A stretch of 64,000 nt of DNA. Origin: Burkholderia cenocepacia. GTDB lineage: Bacteria > Pseudomonadota > Gammaproteobacteria > Burkholderiales > Burkholderiaceae. Made by a program: the position numbers and the translations under genes. Shown in pieces: positions 52,164-61,704 of this stretch. The stretch covers positions 744,001 to 808,000 of the forward strand of contig NZ_UAQZ01000001.1 of assembly GCF_900446215.1 (NCBI RefSeq), written 5' to 3'. The number at the start of each line of letters is the position of its first letter. Within the stretch, counting starts at the first letter, position 1. Under the pieces are notes generated by a model. It had not been told where the DNA came from and ran no database searches. It worked only from the letters and a program-made list of their open reading frames with translations.

Positions 52164-53708
52164 TCAGCGGAATACGTTCACCGCCTCGACCAGCCGCGTC
52201 GCCTGCTGCTTCAGGCTTTCCGACGCCGCCGTGCTCTGTTCGACGAGCGCCGCGTTCTGCTGCGTGATGTTGTCCAGGTGCACGACCGCCTGGTCGACCT
52301 GCGCGACACCCGTGCTCTGCTCGGCCGTCGACGAGCTGATCTCCGCAATCAGATCCGACACGCGCTTCACCTGCGTGACGATGTCCTCCATCGTCTTGCC
52401 CGCGCCATCGACGATCCGCGCACCCGACTCGACCCGCTCGACACTGGCGCCGATCAGCGTCTTGATCTCCTTCGCCGCGTTCGCGCTGCGCTGCGCGAGC
52501 GCCCGCACCTCGCCGGCGACCACCGCGAAACCGCGCCCCTGATCGCCCGCGCGCGCCGCCTCGACCGCCGCATTCAACGCGAGGATGTTGGTCTGGAACG
52601 CGATGCCGTCGATCACGCCGATGATGTCCGCGATCTTGCGGGAGCTGTCGGTGATGTCGTTCATCGTCGCGACGACTTCGTTCACCGCCTGCCCGCCGCG
52701 CCCGGCCGCCTCGCTCGCGGACACGGACAACTGATTCGCCTGCAGCGCCGTCTCCGCATTGCTCGACACGGTCGCCGTCATCTCGGCCATCGACGCGGCC
52801 GTCTGCTGCACGCTGGTCGACGCCTGCTCGGTGCGCGCGCTCAGGTCGTTGTTGCCTTGCGCGATCTCGTTGCTCGCGCGCTGCACGTTCAGCACCTGTT
52901 CGCTGACGTCGTCGACGAGCCAGCGGAACATCAACCCGAGCTGGTTGATCGTGCGCAGCGTCATGCCGATCTCGTCGACCCGGTTCATCCGCACGCCGCT
53001 GCGGCTCTCGCCGGTCGCCACGCGCAACGCCTCGTCGCGCAACTGTCGAAGCGGCCGCACGATCTGCGCGTCGAGCCACAGCCCGGCCGCCGCCGTCACG
53101 CCGATCGCCGCGCCGGCGAACGCCGCGAGCCCGCCGCCGGTCAACCCGCCCGCCCAGCCGGCGCCGATGACCGCCGGCGCGAGCACGCATAGCGTCGACA
53201 CCAGCCGGGCGCGCACCGACATCGTCTGGAACAGCGACGCGACGCGCATCGCGCCCGTGCGCACGATCAATCCCTTGTGGAACCGGCGGCTGCCGGCCTT
53301 GCCTTCGCGGAAATCGCGATACAGCGCCTCGGCGGCCGCGATCTCGTCGCGCGTCGCCTTCGTGCGCACCGACATGTAGCCTTTCGGCTGCCCGTTACGC
53401 ATCACCGGAATCGCGTTCGCGCGCACCCAGTAGTGATCGCCGTTCTTGCGGCGGTTCTTCACGAGCGCGGTCCACGGCTCGCCGCCCTTGAGCGTCGCCC
53501 ACATGTCGGCGAACGCCTCCTTCGGCATGTCCGGGTGACGCACCACGTTGTGCGGCTGGCCTTCGATTTCCTCGGGAGAAAAGCCGCTGACCTGGATGAA
53601 CGCCGCGTTCGCGTACGTGATGTAGCTGTCGGCATCGGTCGTCGACATCAGCGTCGCATCATCGGCAAATTCGAATTCGCGTTGCGTGACGGGCTGGTTG
53701 TTGCGCAT
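52164..53708 (-). CDS. Aer-like methyl-accepting chemotaxis protein, copy 1
   Basis: The 514-residue receptor has an N-terminal PAS domain (about 10-120, probably FAD-binding as in Aer; [18 protein letters not shown] is characteristic). Two close hydrophobic segments (about 165-210), a HAMP region, and a C-terminal signalling hairpin with the conserved tip [22 protein letters not shown] follow. It should report redox or energy state to CheA. No CheR-binding pentapeptide ends the protein. A second copy of the same length lies directly upstream at 54120. I chose the ATG at 53708; a longer frame reads through the FliA-type promoter. Confidence 0.93.
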   Translation of the reverse strand: MRNNQPVTQREFEFADDATLMSTTDADSYITYANAAFIQVSGFSPEEIEGQPHNVVRHPDMPKEAFADMWATLKGGEPWTALVKNRRKNGDHYWVRANAIPVMRNGQPKGYMSVRTKATRDEIAAAEALYRDFREGKAGSRRFHKGLIVRTGAMRVASLFQTMSVRARLVSTLCVLAPAVIGAGWAGGLTGGGLAAFAGAAIGVTAAAGLWLDAQIVRPLRQLRDEALRVATGESRSGVRMNRVDEIGMTLRTINQLGLMFRWLVDDVSEQVLNVQRASNEIAQGNNDLSARTEQASTSVQQTAASMAEMTATVSSNAETALQANQLSVSASEAAGRGGQAVNEVVATMNDITDSSRKIADIIGVIDGIAFQTNILALNAAVEAARAGDQGRGFAVVAGEVRALAQRSANAAKEIKTLIGASVERVESGARIVDGAGKTMEDIVTQVKRVSDLIAEISSSTAEQSTGVAQVDQAVVHLDNITQQNAALVEQSTAASESLKQQATRLVEAVNVFR

Positions 53709-54119
53709 GGTGTGGAGCTCCGGGTGGCGGATCTTGCGTCCGCTCGTCGATTGATTCGAGACTCCGCGCATGGCGATCGATTCGCATGCGTGTGAGTCGG
53801 GCTCCTGCACTTTCGGCACATTCGACGAAAACATTATGCCGTATTCGGGTAAATATGCATTAAATATGAATCAACTTGTTTTTACCGAATAATTTGTTCA
53901 CGGATAAAACGCAACGCCTTGTCCGACAATGGTTTTCCGGCCATTCGTCTGATTATTGCCCGTCGTGATTTCGGCGTGATTGAATACACGAACAGTCAAT
54001 TGGAAATAAGAATATTTCTCATTTTTCGCCGTTCGACCCAATCCTCAACCCTGGATAAGCGCTGGGCGCGACATCCGGCATTCATCGATCGAACCCGCAC
54101 GTCGCGCCCCCTTTCGGCA
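53709..54119. other. Intergenic region between the two chemoreceptor genes
   Basis: This AT-rich 411-bp gap holds the FliA-type promoter of copy 1 at 53810-53836. I see no terminator after copy 2 and no supported gene. The base composition contrasts sharply with the flanking coding DNA. Confidence 0.5.
53810..53836 (-). promoter_or_regulatory. FliA (sigma-28) promoter of chemoreceptor copy 1
   Basis: On the minus strand the -35 element reads TAATGTTT and the -10 reads GCCGAAAG with exactly 11 bases between. The consensus is TAAAGTTT-N11-GCCGATAA, so 13 of 16 positions match. It lies about 100 bp before the start codon. Confidence 0.65.
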
Positions 54120-55664
54120 TCATCTGAATACGTTCACCGCATCCACGAGCCGCGTCGCCTGCTGCTTCAGGCTCTCCGACGCCGCCGTGCTCTGTTCGAC
54201 GAGCGCCGCGTTCTGCTGCGTGATGTTGTCCAGGTGCACGACCGCCTGGTCGACCTGCGCGACACCCGTACTTTGCTCGGCCGTCGACGAGCTGATCTCC
54301 GCAATCAGATCCGACACGCGCTTCACCTGCGTGACGATGTCCTCCATCGTCTTGCCCGCGCCATCGACGATCCGCGCACCCGACTCGACCCGCTCGACAC
54401 TCGCGCCGATCAGCGTCTTGATTTCCTTCGCGGCGTTCGCGCTGCGCTGCGCGAGCGCGCGCACCTCGCCGGCGACCACCGCGAAACCACGACCCTGTTC
54501 GCCCGCACGCGCCGCCTCGACCGCCGCGTTCAGCGCGAGGATGTTGGTCTGGAACGCGATGCCGTCGATCACGCCGATGATGTCGGCAATCCTGCGCGAG
54601 CTGTCGGTGATCTCGCTCATCGTCGCGACGACCTCGCTGACCGCCTGCCCGCCGCGCTCGGCCGCCTCGCTCGCGGACACGGACAGCTGATTCGCCTGCA
54701 GCGCCGTCTCCGCATTGCTCGACACGGTGGCCGTCATCTCGGCCATCGACGCGGCCGTTTCCTGCACGCTCGACGCAGCCTGCTCGGTGCGCGCGCTCAG
54801 GTCGTTGTTGCCCTGCGCGATCTCGTTGCTCGCGCGCTGCACGTTGTGCACCTGCTCGCTGACGTCGTCGACGAGCCAGCGGAACATCAGCCCGAGCTGG
54901 TTGATCGTGCGCAATGTCATGCCGATCTCGTCGACGCGATTCATCCGCACGCCGCGCCGGCTCTCGCCGGTCGCGACGTTCAGCGCCTGCTCGTGCAGCC
55001 GTTTCAGCGGTTGCACGATCTGCGCGTCGAGCCACCAGCCGGCGGCCGCCGCCACGCCGACCGTCACGCCGGCAAACGCCGCGAGCCCGCCGCCGGCCAG
55101 CCCGCAGGCCCAGCCCGCGCCGACGACCGCCGGCGCCAGCACGCACAGCGCCGAATGCACGCGTGCGCGCACCGACATCGTCTGCGACAGCGATGCGAGC
55201 CGCAGCAGCCCGGTACGGATGACGAGCCCCTTGTGGAACCGGCGCCGGCCGGCCTTGCCTTCGCGAAACGCGCGATACAGCGCTTCCGCGGCCTGGGTCT
55301 CGTCGTGCGGCGCCTTCGTGCGCACCGACATGTAGCCTTGCGGCGCGCCGTTGCGCATCACCGGAATCGCGTTCGCGCGCACCCAGTAGTGATCGCCGTT
55401 CTTGCGGCGGTTCTTCACGAGCGCGGTCCAGGGCTCACCGCGCCTGAGCGTCGCCCACATGTCGGCGAACGCCTCCTTCGGCATGTCCGGGTGACGCACC
55501 ACGTTGTGCGGCTGGCCGACGAGCTCTTCGTTCGAGAACCCGCTTACCTGCGCGAACGTCGTGTTTGCGTAGGTGATGATGCTGTCGGCATCGGTGGTCG
55601 ACATCAGCGTGACGTCGTCGGGAAAATCGAATTCCTGTTGGGTAACGGGCTGGTTGTTGCGCAT
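54120..55664 (-). CDS. Aer-like methyl-accepting chemotaxis protein, copy 2
   Basis: This is also 514 residues, with the same domain order as copy 1: PAS, paired membrane segments, HAMP and signalling hairpin. The C-terminal 250 residues are almost identical to copy 1. Differences cluster in the PAS domain (for example [20 protein letters not shown] here versus [20 protein letters not shown]), in the membrane segments and near residues 330-345. This indicates a tandem duplication with divergence of sensing and conservation of signalling. It has its own FliA-type promoter about 100 bp upstream. Confidence 0.93.
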   Translation of the reverse strand: MRNNQPVTQQEFDFPDDVTLMSTTDADSIITYANTTFAQVSGFSNEELVGQPHNVVRHPDMPKEAFADMWATLRRGEPWTALVKNRRKNGDHYWVRANAIPVMRNGAPQGYMSVRTKAPHDETQAAEALYRAFREGKAGRRRFHKGLVIRTGLLRLASLSQTMSVRARVHSALCVLAPAVVGAGWACGLAGGGLAAFAGVTVGVAAAAGWWLDAQIVQPLKRLHEQALNVATGESRRGVRMNRVDEIGMTLRTINQLGLMFRWLVDDVSEQVHNVQRASNEIAQGNNDLSARTEQAASSVQETAASMAEMTATVSSNAETALQANQLSVSASEAAERGGQAVSEVVATMSEITDSSRRIADIIGVIDGIAFQTNILALNAAVEAARAGEQGRGFAVVAGEVRALAQRSANAAKEIKTLIGASVERVESGARIVDGAGKTMEDIVTQVKRVSDLIAEISSSTAEQSTGVAQVDQAVVHLDNITQQNAALVEQSTAASESLKQQATRLVDAVNVFR

Positions 55665-55975
55665 GCAAGGCTCCGAAAGGCGGATCTGTCGTCCGCGCCG
55701 CGCTGAAGTCGCGCTCAGTAGCCGAAAAACGGTTGATCGCTTTACGACACTCTCGTCCTTACTGTCGGCAATTCATCGGAAAACCTTAATCCCGTTGCGC
55801 ACAAAACAGGCAATTCGGCCATTACCATGATTTCGATCAAATAATCCGGCGATAATCCCGACACGCGTTTATCAACTTGTCACAACGCGCGGCCCGATGC
55901 GCCAATGCCAGCATCCGTTGCGCGCGGCGAAACGATTTGACTTATCCTGCTCCATTCCACCTGAATTCGAATTCC
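55665..55975. other. Divergent intergenic region before chemoreceptor copy 2 and the methyltransferase gene
   Basis: This 311-bp region holds the FliA-type promoter for copy 2 (55762-55788). The right half presumably carries the methyltransferase promoter; I see no clear elements for it and no supported gene. Confidence 0.45.
55762..55788 (-). promoter_or_regulatory. FliA (sigma-28) promoter of chemoreceptor copy 2
   Basis: On the minus strand the -35 reads TAAGGTTT and the -10 reads GCCGACAG with exactly 11 bases between, matching 13 of 16 consensus positions. It lies about 98 bp before the start codon, the same distance as in copy 1. Confidence 0.7.
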
Positions 55976-56833
55976 ATGAAAAAGGCATTGCATGAACTGA
56001 ATCGGCTGTCCTGGAATACGGCGACGGTCGCGCATAACAGCCATAAAGGCGATCAGGCTGCATTTTTCCGCAATGGCGGCTCGACGCTGTTTCCGGAAGA
56101 ACGCGAACTGCTCGGCGATCTCACCGGTCTGCGGCTCTTGCACCTGCAATGCAACGCGGGGCAGGACACGCTGAGCCTCGTGCGCGACGGCGCGGATGCA
56201 ACCGGCGTCGACATCTCCGACGAGGCGATCGACTTCGCGCGGCGACTGTCGGCCGACGCGGGCCTGCCCGCGCGGTTCGAGCGCGCCGACGTACTCGACT
56301 GGATGCCCGAAGCCGCCGCGCGCGGCGAGCGCTTCGATCGCGTGTTCACGTCGTACGGCGCGATCTGCTGGCTGTCCGACCTGAGCGCATGGGCGCGCGG
56401 GATCGCCTCGCTGCTCGCACCGGGTGGCCGCTTCGCGATGATCGAGTTCCACCCGTTCTCACTGTATTTCGACGAACAGTGGCAACCGCGCTACGACTAC
56501 TTCAAGAGCGACGCGACCGAGGAACCCGCGGGCGTCGGCGATTACGTCGCGGCGTCCGGCACGGGGCTCGGCGCGCAGCACGACCACCCGGGCATCGTCG
56601 ATTTCGCGAACCCGCATCCGAGCTACGAGTTCATGTGGGGCATCGGCGACGTGGTGAATGCGCTGATCTCGGCCGGGCTCACGATCGAGCGCCTGAACGA
56701 ATATCCGTACGCGAACGGCTGGAAGGGCTTCGACGGCATGCGCGAGCTGGAGGGCCGCCGGATGGTGCCGCCCGAAGGCATGCCGCGCCTGCCGTTGATG
56801 TACGCAATCGCCGCGCAGCGGGCGGCCGCATGA
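55976..56833 (+). CDS. SAM-dependent class I methyltransferase
   Basis: The 285-residue enzyme has a Rossmann methyltransferase core: motif I LLHLQCNAGQDTL, the acidic end of strand 2 in ATGVDISDEAIDFA, and RFERADVLDWMP. The FTSYGAICWLSDLSAWARGIASLL and GGRFAMIEFHPF segments continue the fold. The C-terminal part (MWGIGDVVNALISAGLTIERLNEYPY) is typical of small-molecule methyltransferases of the UbiE-like group. The methyl acceptor is unknown. Its stop overlaps the start of the acetyltransferase gene by four bases (ATGA), so the two are coupled. Confidence 0.88.
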   Translation: MKKALHELNRLSWNTATVAHNSHKGDQAAFFRNGGSTLFPEERELLGDLTGLRLLHLQCNAGQDTLSLVRDGADATGVDISDEAIDFARRLSADAGLPARFERADVLDWMPEAAARGERFDRVFTSYGAICWLSDLSAWARGIASLLAPGGRFAMIEFHPFSLYFDEQWQPRYDYFKSDATEEPAGVGDYVAASGTGLGAQHDHPGIVDFANPHPSYEFMWGIGDVVNALISAGLTIERLNEYPYANGWKGFDGMRELEGRRMVPPEGMPRLPLMYAIAAQRAAA

Positions 56834-57390
56834 CGCGCCGCACCGCCGCCGAACGCGACGCGCTGTCGGCCCGCCTGCTGGCCCGCGACGACGTGCCGCT
56901 CGTGTGGACCATCGACCGCCGCGAAATCATCGAGCACCTGTACGTGCTGCGCGACGGCGCGCTGCATCTCGTGCCCGAGTTCTACGACGTGGCCGGCTGG
57001 CCCGACGGCGAAGCCGATCACTACACGCCAATCCTGCTCGACTGCCACGACCGCGGCGGCTGGTTTCTCGGCCGGTTCGACGGCACGCGGCTCGTCGCGG
57101 CCGTCGTCGTCGACAGCCGGCCGCTCGGCCCGCGGCGCGACATGCTGCAGCTGAAATTCCTGCATGTGAGCCACGACTGGCGCGGCTGCGGGCTCGGCGT
57201 ACAGCTCTATCGCGCGGCGCAGGTGCAGGCACGTGCAATGGGCGCCGAGCGCCTGTATGTGTCGGCCACGCCGTCGCGGCACACGATCGACTTCTACCTG
57301 CGGCTCGGCTTCACGGTCAGCATGGCGCCCGATCCCGAGCTTTACGCGCTCGAGCCCGAGGACATTCACCTCGAAGGGCCGACGGCCTGA
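56830..57390 (+). CDS. GNAT-family N-acetyltransferase
   Basis: The 186-residue protein has a C-terminal GNAT domain: strand MLQLKFLHVSHDWRG, the acetyl-CoA loop RGCGLGVQLYRAAQVQARAMG (motif A form Q/RxxGxG/A partly altered to RGCGLG), and LYVSATPSRHTIDFYLRLGF. An N-terminal extension of about 80 residues (YVLRDGALHLVPEFYDVAGWPDGE) is unusual. It is translationally coupled to the methyltransferase. The substrate is unknown; paired modification of one small molecule is possible. Confidence 0.85.
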   Translation: MTRRTAAERDALSARLLARDDVPLVWTIDRREIIEHLYVLRDGALHLVPEFYDVAGWPDGEADHYTPILLDCHDRGGWFLGRFDGTRLVAAVVVDSRPLGPRRDMLQLKFLHVSHDWRGCGLGVQLYRAAQVQARAMGAERLYVSATPSRHTIDFYLRLGFTVSMAPDPELYALEPEDIHLEGPTA

Positions 57391-57464
57391 CGGCCCGGCA
57401 CGCGGATGACGCGTAGAATTTTTCGCTCTGCCACAACCCCCATCGACCGTCACGGAGCGCGACA

Positions 57465-57992
57465 TTGAACCACGAGCCGCCACCGCCCGCCCCGCCGAAG
57501 ATCCTCGTCAGCATGTGCGTGGTCGGCCATCCGGTGCGTTACAACGGCGCGGCGAAGACCGCCGCGCACGAAGCGCTCGAACGCTGGCAACGCGAAGGGC
57601 GGCTCGTGGCCGTCTGCCCCGAACTTGCGGGCGGCCTCGGCGTGCCGCGCCCGCCTGCCGAGATCGCCGGCGGCGCATCGGGGCAGCAGGTGCTGTCGGG
57701 CCACGCACGTATCGTCGACGTGAACGGCACCGACGTGACGACCCCGTTCGTTGCCGGCGCGCAAACCGCGCTGGCCCTCGCGCTGGCACACGATTGCCGC
57801 TTCGCGATCCTCGCCGACGGCAGCCCGTCGTGCGGCAGCACGTTCATTTACGACGGAAGTTTCGAGAACCGGCGCCACGCGGGCGCCGGCGTCACGGCGG
57901 CGCTGCTGCGCGCGCATGGCATCGAGGTGTTCGCGGACACCGAGATCGACGCCCTCGACGCGCGGCTCAGGCAAGCGTCGCAGGCCGGTTAA
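57465..57992 (+). CDS. DUF523-family protein
   Basis: The 175-residue protein matches the DUF523 family: an early Cys (LVSMCVVGHPVRYNG), a CPELAGGLGVPRPPAEI segment, and SPSCGSTFIYDG. The conserved Cys residues suggest metal or cofactor binding, but the family function is unknown. The start is a TTG at 57465 preceded by CGGAG; no ATG in frame fits the conserved start. It follows the acetyltransferase gene by 74 bp and may belong to the same transcript. A long perfect stem-loop follows. Confidence 0.85.
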   Translation: MNHEPPPPAPPKILVSMCVVGHPVRYNGAAKTAAHEALERWQREGRLVAVCPELAGGLGVPRPPAEIAGGASGQQVLSGHARIVDVNGTDVTTPFVAGAQTALALALAHDCRFAILADGSPSCGSTFIYDGSFENRRHAGAGVTAALLRAHGIEVFADTEIDALDARLRQASQAG

Positions 57993-57994
57993 CG

Positions 57995-58032
57995 ACGATG
58001 GGCGGCACGAGACACCTCGTGCCGCCCATCGT
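57995..58032. terminator. Bidirectional stem-loop between the DUF523 gene and pcaF
   Basis: A perfect 17-bp stem (57995-58011 and 58016-58032) with an ACAC loop begins 2 bp after the DUF523 stop. It is 71 bp from the pcaF stop on the other strand. It lacks a U run but its length and position between convergent genes indicate a shared transcription end. Confidence 0.65.
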
Positions 58033-58103
58033 GGCGGAAACGGCGCAGCGGTCAAGCGGCGCGGATCCGGCCGCGCACCGCCCGCATCACCGCATTACGC
58101 CGC

Positions 58104-59306
58104 TCAGACGCGTTCGATCGCGATCGCGATGCCCTGGCCGACGCCGATGCACATCGTGCACAGCGCGAAGCGGCCGTTCGTGCGATGCAACTGGTACATC
58201 GCGGTCGTCACGAGGCGCGCGCCCGATGCGCCGAGCGGGTGGCCGAGCGCGATCGCGCCGCCGTTCGGATTCACGCGCGGATCGTCATCGGCGACGCCGA
58301 GCATGCGCAGCACCGCGAGACCTTGCGACGCGAACGCTTCGTTCAGCTCGATCACATCGAACTGGTCGATCGTCATCCCGAGCCGCGCGAGCAGCTTCTG
58401 CGTAGCCGGCGCCGGGCCGATGCCCATCACGCGCGGCGCGACGCCGGCCGTCGCGATCCCCAGCACGCGGGCGCGCGGCGTCAGGCCGAAGCGCTTCGCG
58501 GTTGCCTCGTTCGCCAGCAGCAGCGCGGCGGCGCCGTCATTGACGCCCGACGCGTTGCCGGCCGTCACCGAGCCGTCCGGGCGCACGACGCCCTTCAGCT
58601 TCGCGAGCGCTTCGAGCGACGTCTCGCGCGGATGCTCGTCGCGCGACACGATCACCGGATCGCCCTTCTTCTGAGCAATCATGACCGACACGATTTCTTC
58701 GGCCAGCGTGCCGTCCTGCTGCGCCCGCGCGGCCTTCTGCTGGCTGCGCAGCGCGAACAGGTCCTGATCCGCGCGGCTGACGTTGTAGTCGACCGCGACG
58801 TTCTCGGCGGTTTCCGGCATCGAATCGACGCCGTGCAGCTGTTTCATCAACGGATTGACGAAGCGCCAGCCGATCGTCGTGTCGTAGATGTCGGCCTGGC
58901 GCGCGAACGCGCTCGCAGCCTTGCCCATCACGAACGGCGCGCGCGTCATGCTCTCGACGCCGCCCGCGACCATCAGCGCGGCTTCGCCCGACTTGATCGC
59001 GCGCGCGGCCACGCCGACCGCGTCCATCCCGGAACCGCACAGGCGGTTGATCGTCGAACCCGGCACGCCCTCCGGCAAGCCCGCCAGCAGCGCCGACATG
59101 CGTGCCACGTTACGGTTGTCCTCGCCGGCCTGGTTCGCGCAGCCGTAGATCACGTCGTCGATCGCCGTCCAGTCGACGTCGCGGTTGCGCTCAACGAGCG
59201 CCTTGAGCGGCACCGCGCCCAGATCGTCGGCGCGCACGCCGGACAGTGCACCACCGTAACGCCCGATCGGCGTACGGATCGCATCACACAGAAAAGCTTC
59301 GGTCAT
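58104..59306 (-). CDS. pcaF: 3-oxoadipyl-CoA thiolase (PcaF)
   Basis: The 400-residue thiolase performs the last step of the beta-ketoadipate pathway, splitting 3-oxoadipyl-CoA to succinyl-CoA and acetyl-CoA. Catalytic residues are all present: Cys90 (NRLCGSGMD), His356 (GHPLGASG) and Cys386 (CTMCIGVGQ). The start ITEAFLCDAIRTPIGRYGG-like segment and exact length match PcaF/PaaJ. The divergent IclR-type gene, with operator-like repeats between, supports a protocatechuate or phenylacetate link. No other pca gene is in the window. GGAGACAC precedes the ATG. Confidence 0.9.
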   Translation of the reverse strand: MTEAFLCDAIRTPIGRYGGALSGVRADDLGAVPLKALVERNRDVDWTAIDDVIYGCANQAGEDNRNVARMSALLAGLPEGVPGSTINRLCGSGMDAVGVAARAIKSGEAALMVAGGVESMTRAPFVMGKAASAFARQADIYDTTIGWRFVNPLMKQLHGVDSMPETAENVAVDYNVSRADQDLFALRSQQKAARAQQDGTLAEEIVSVMIAQKKGDPVIVSRDEHPRETSLEALAKLKGVVRPDGSVTAGNASGVNDGAAALLLANEATAKRFGLTPRARVLGIATAGVAPRVMGIGPAPATQKLLARLGMTIDQFDVIELNEAFASQGLAVLRMLGVADDDPRVNPNGGAIALGHPLGASGARLVTTAMYQLHRTNGRFALCTMCIGVGQGIAIAIERV

Positions 59307-59382
59307 CAGTGTCTCCGGTCCCGTGAAAGGCTGGGAAATGAACAGGGCGCGCCCCTTGCATTGCCCGCCGGGATGCGCTTAA

Positions 59383-59422
59383 ATGTTCTAAATACGAACA
59401 TAAGATCGTGTATCGAACGTTC
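59383..59422. promoter_or_regulatory. IclR/PcaR-type operator region
   Basis: One dyad is ATGTTC (59383-59388), 7-bp spacer, GAACAT (59396-59401). A second element is the palindrome GAACGTTC (59415-59422). The shared GAAC/GTTC half-sites resemble sites of PcaR/PcaU-type IclR regulators. The region lies between the divergent pcaF and IclR-type genes. Confidence 0.55.
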
Positions 59423-59533
59423 AACGCATCATAGGGAGTGCGGGGACGACCTGTCAAGGGCACGGTCGGCCAGGCGGTTGGCGTGTCGGGCCCCATGCGC
59501 TATCTTCTCGGCTGCACGACATTCCAGGCGCTC

Positions 59534-60322
59534 ATGACAACCGACGATATTCAGACGAAACCCGGCGACTCCTATGTGCAGTCGTTCGCGCGCGGCCTCG
59601 CGGTGATCCGCGCGTTCGACGCGGCACGCCCGGAACAGACGCTCACCGAGGTCGCATCGGCCACCGGCCTCACGCGCGCGGGCGCGCGCCGGATCCTGCT
59701 CACGCTGCAGACGCTCGGCTACGTCGAGGCCGACGGCCGGCTGTTCCGGCTCACGCCGAAGATCCTCGAGCTCGGCTTCGCGTATCTCACGTCGATGCCG
59801 TTCTGGAATCTCGCCGATCCGGTGATGGAGCAACTGTCCGCGCAGATCCACGAAAGCTGCTCGGCCGCGGTGCTCGACCGCACCGAGATCGTCTACGTAC
59901 TGCGCGTGCCGACCCGCAAGATCATGACGATCAACCTGTCGATCGGTAGCCGGCTGCCTGCATACTGCACGTCGATGGGCCGCGTGCTGCTGTCCGCGCT
60001 CGACGATGCGACGCTCGACGACACGCTCGCGCAGAGCGCCATCCGCGCGCACACGCCGCGCACGATCACCGACATCGGCGAACTGAAGGCGGCGATCGCG
60101 CAGGTGCGCCAGCAGGGCTGGGCCGTGGTCGACCAGGAACTCGAAGTGGGGCTGATGTCGCTGTCCGCGCCGATCCGCAACCGGCGCGGGCAGGTCATCG
60201 CCGCGATGAACATCAGCGGCAACGCGCAGCGGCATACCGCGAAGCAGATGGTGAAGGAGTTTCTCGGGCCGCTGCAGCAGGCCGCGCAGACGGTATCGGA
60301 GCTGGTGGCGCGACGTGGCTGA
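59534..60322 (+). CDS. IclR-family regulator (PcaR/PcaU-like)
   Basis: The 262-residue regulator has an N-terminal winged helix (about 10-75: YVQSFARGLAVIRAFDAARPEQTLTEVASATGLTRAGARRILLTL) and an IclR effector domain with CSAAVLDRTEIVYVLRV and SRLPAYCTSMGRVLLSAL. The subtype looks like PcaR/PcaU/PobR, which respond to beta-ketoadipate or aromatic acids. It is divergent from pcaF. I chose the ATG at 59534; ATGs at 59495 and further upstream are in frame but less likely given family length. Confidence 0.9.
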   Translation: MTTDDIQTKPGDSYVQSFARGLAVIRAFDAARPEQTLTEVASATGLTRAGARRILLTLQTLGYVEADGRLFRLTPKILELGFAYLTSMPFWNLADPVMEQLSAQIHESCSAAVLDRTEIVYVLRVPTRKIMTINLSIGSRLPAYCTSMGRVLLSALDDATLDDTLAQSAIRAHTPRTITDIGELKAAIAQVRQQGWAVVDQELEVGLMSLSAPIRNRRGQVIAAMNISGNAQRHTAKQMVKEFLGPLQQAAQTVSELVARRG

Positions 60323-60368
60323 GCACCCTGCCCGATCGTCGTATCCGTGACACGACAAGTCACCGAAC

Positions 60369-60397
60369 AAAAAAAGACGGGCGGCACAGGCCGCCCG
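60369..60397 (-). terminator. Rho-independent terminator, minus strand
   Basis: An 8-bp GC stem (60378-60385 and 60390-60397) with loop ACAG is followed, on the minus strand, by a run of seven T residues (60369-60375 on the plus strand is all A). It lies 137 bp after the aspartoacylase-family gene and 47 bp after the convergent IclR gene. Confidence 0.8.
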
Positions 60398-60533
60398 CTC
60401 AAACTCTGATCTCTGCAACGTTCTTCTCACGGAACACGGAGCGCACTCCGCGTCGCACAATTTAGTAACGCGCTCGAACACGGTCAATCTGACGAGAACG
60501 AAATTGCATCGCGTCGGCAGGCCACCGCCTCGT

Positions 60534-61649
60534 TCACGCGCCCAGCAGCATCCCCTTTCGCACCGGCACCGTGCCCGTCACGCGGCCGAGCGGCGCGCCG
60601 GCCGTCACGAAGCGGATCGCGCGGCGCATGTAGAACACGCCATCGGTCGCGCTCGAGATCGTCGTGACCGCATCCGTCAGCGGATCGACGATGTCGAACA
60701 GCGGATCGCCCGCACGGATCGTCGCGCCGATCGCCGCGCGGTGCACGAGGATCCCGCTCACCGGCGCATAAAACTGCTCGCTGCCCGCGAGCGGCGTGGC
60801 CGGCGCGGCCAGCGGCGGCAGCGGCGCGCGTTCGCCGTGCACCGCGCCGCACCACACGAGATAGTCGACGAGCGCGCCGGCGTCGCGTTGCGCGTATTCG
60901 TACGTCACGTCGCGCTGGCCGCGGCACTCGACCGTCACGGCCACGGTGCCGGCCGCCATCGGCGTGCCGTCCGGCAAATACGCGCGCAACCGTGACCACA
61001 GCAGATGATGGGCATCGTCGAACGCATGGCCGCCCGAATCCTCGGCGAGCAGAGACACCTCGGCGCCGAGATAACGCGCGAGCGGCTCGACCTCCGGCCA
61101 CGCGGTATCGCTCGTGTAGACGTGCATCACCGCTTCGAGCGAGCAATGCAGGTCGATCACGACGTCGGCGTCGTGCGACAGCTTCAGCAGCGCCAGCTGC
61201 AGCGCATCGAATTCGGTGCGCGGCGCGATTTCGTCGAGCGCCGCGCCGACGCATTCGCGCACGATCGCGCGATTGCGCGCGCCGTCGTCGCCCAGCCGGT
61301 CGCGCGCACGCGCGGCGATCTCCGCGAGCGGCAGGAAGCCGCGATTGAAGTTGCGGCCGCTCGCGAGATCGAACCGGCCGATGAACTGCCCGAGCAGATG
61401 ATGATTGAGGCCGATCGGGTTCGACACCGGCACGAGCACGATTTCGGCCGCGAGCCGCCCTTCGGCGTCGAGCTGCGCGAGGCGCTGCTTGAGCACGACC
61501 GCCGCGAGCATCGCGGGTGTCTCGTCCGCGTGCAGCGCGGCCTGCAGGTAGATCTTGCGGCCGCTGTCGGCCGGCCCGAAATGAAAGCTCGTCAGCGTGC
61601 GTTGCGTGCCGATCGACGGCGACAGGAGCGGCGTGGTGCGAATCTGCAT
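60534..61649 (-). CDS. Succinylglutamate desuccinylase/aspartoacylase-family hydrolase
   Basis: The 371-residue zinc carboxypeptidase-fold protein has metal ligands His and Glu in LHADETPAM and His in VIDLHCSLEAVM, with the substrate-binding RNFNRGF segment between. The C-terminal part (QFYAPVSGILVHRA) folds as the usual beta-domain. Family members deacylate N-acyl amino acids or act as amidohydrolases. The gene lies 55 bp after an amino-acid-binding protein gene in the same direction, which suggests uptake then deacylation of an amino-acid derivative. The exact substrate is unknown. I chose the ATG at 61649. Confidence 0.87.
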   Translation of the reverse strand: MQIRTTPLLSPSIGTQRTLTSFHFGPADSGRKIYLQAALHADETPAMLAAVVLKQRLAQLDAEGRLAAEIVLVPVSNPIGLNHHLLGQFIGRFDLASGRNFNRGFLPLAEIAARARDRLGDDGARNRAIVRECVGAALDEIAPRTEFDALQLALLKLSHDADVVIDLHCSLEAVMHVYTSDTAWPEVEPLARYLGAEVSLLAEDSGGHAFDDAHHLLWSRLRAYLPDGTPMAAGTVAVTVECRGQRDVTYEYAQRDAGALVDYLVWCGAVHGERAPLPPLAAPATPLAGSEQFYAPVSGILVHRAAIGATIRAGDPLFDIVDPLTDAVTTISSATDGVFYMRRAIRFVTAGAPLGRVTGTVPVRKGMLLGA

Positions 61650-61704
61650 CGAGGGTCTCGAATGGATGAAAGCAGGGAATCGGGGCAACGGGCCGGCACG
61701 GCGC

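Noticed and set aside
53709..53834. Longer N terminus for chemoreceptor copy 1
   Set aside because: It would cross the FliA-type promoter, and copy 2 supports the MRNNQPVT start.
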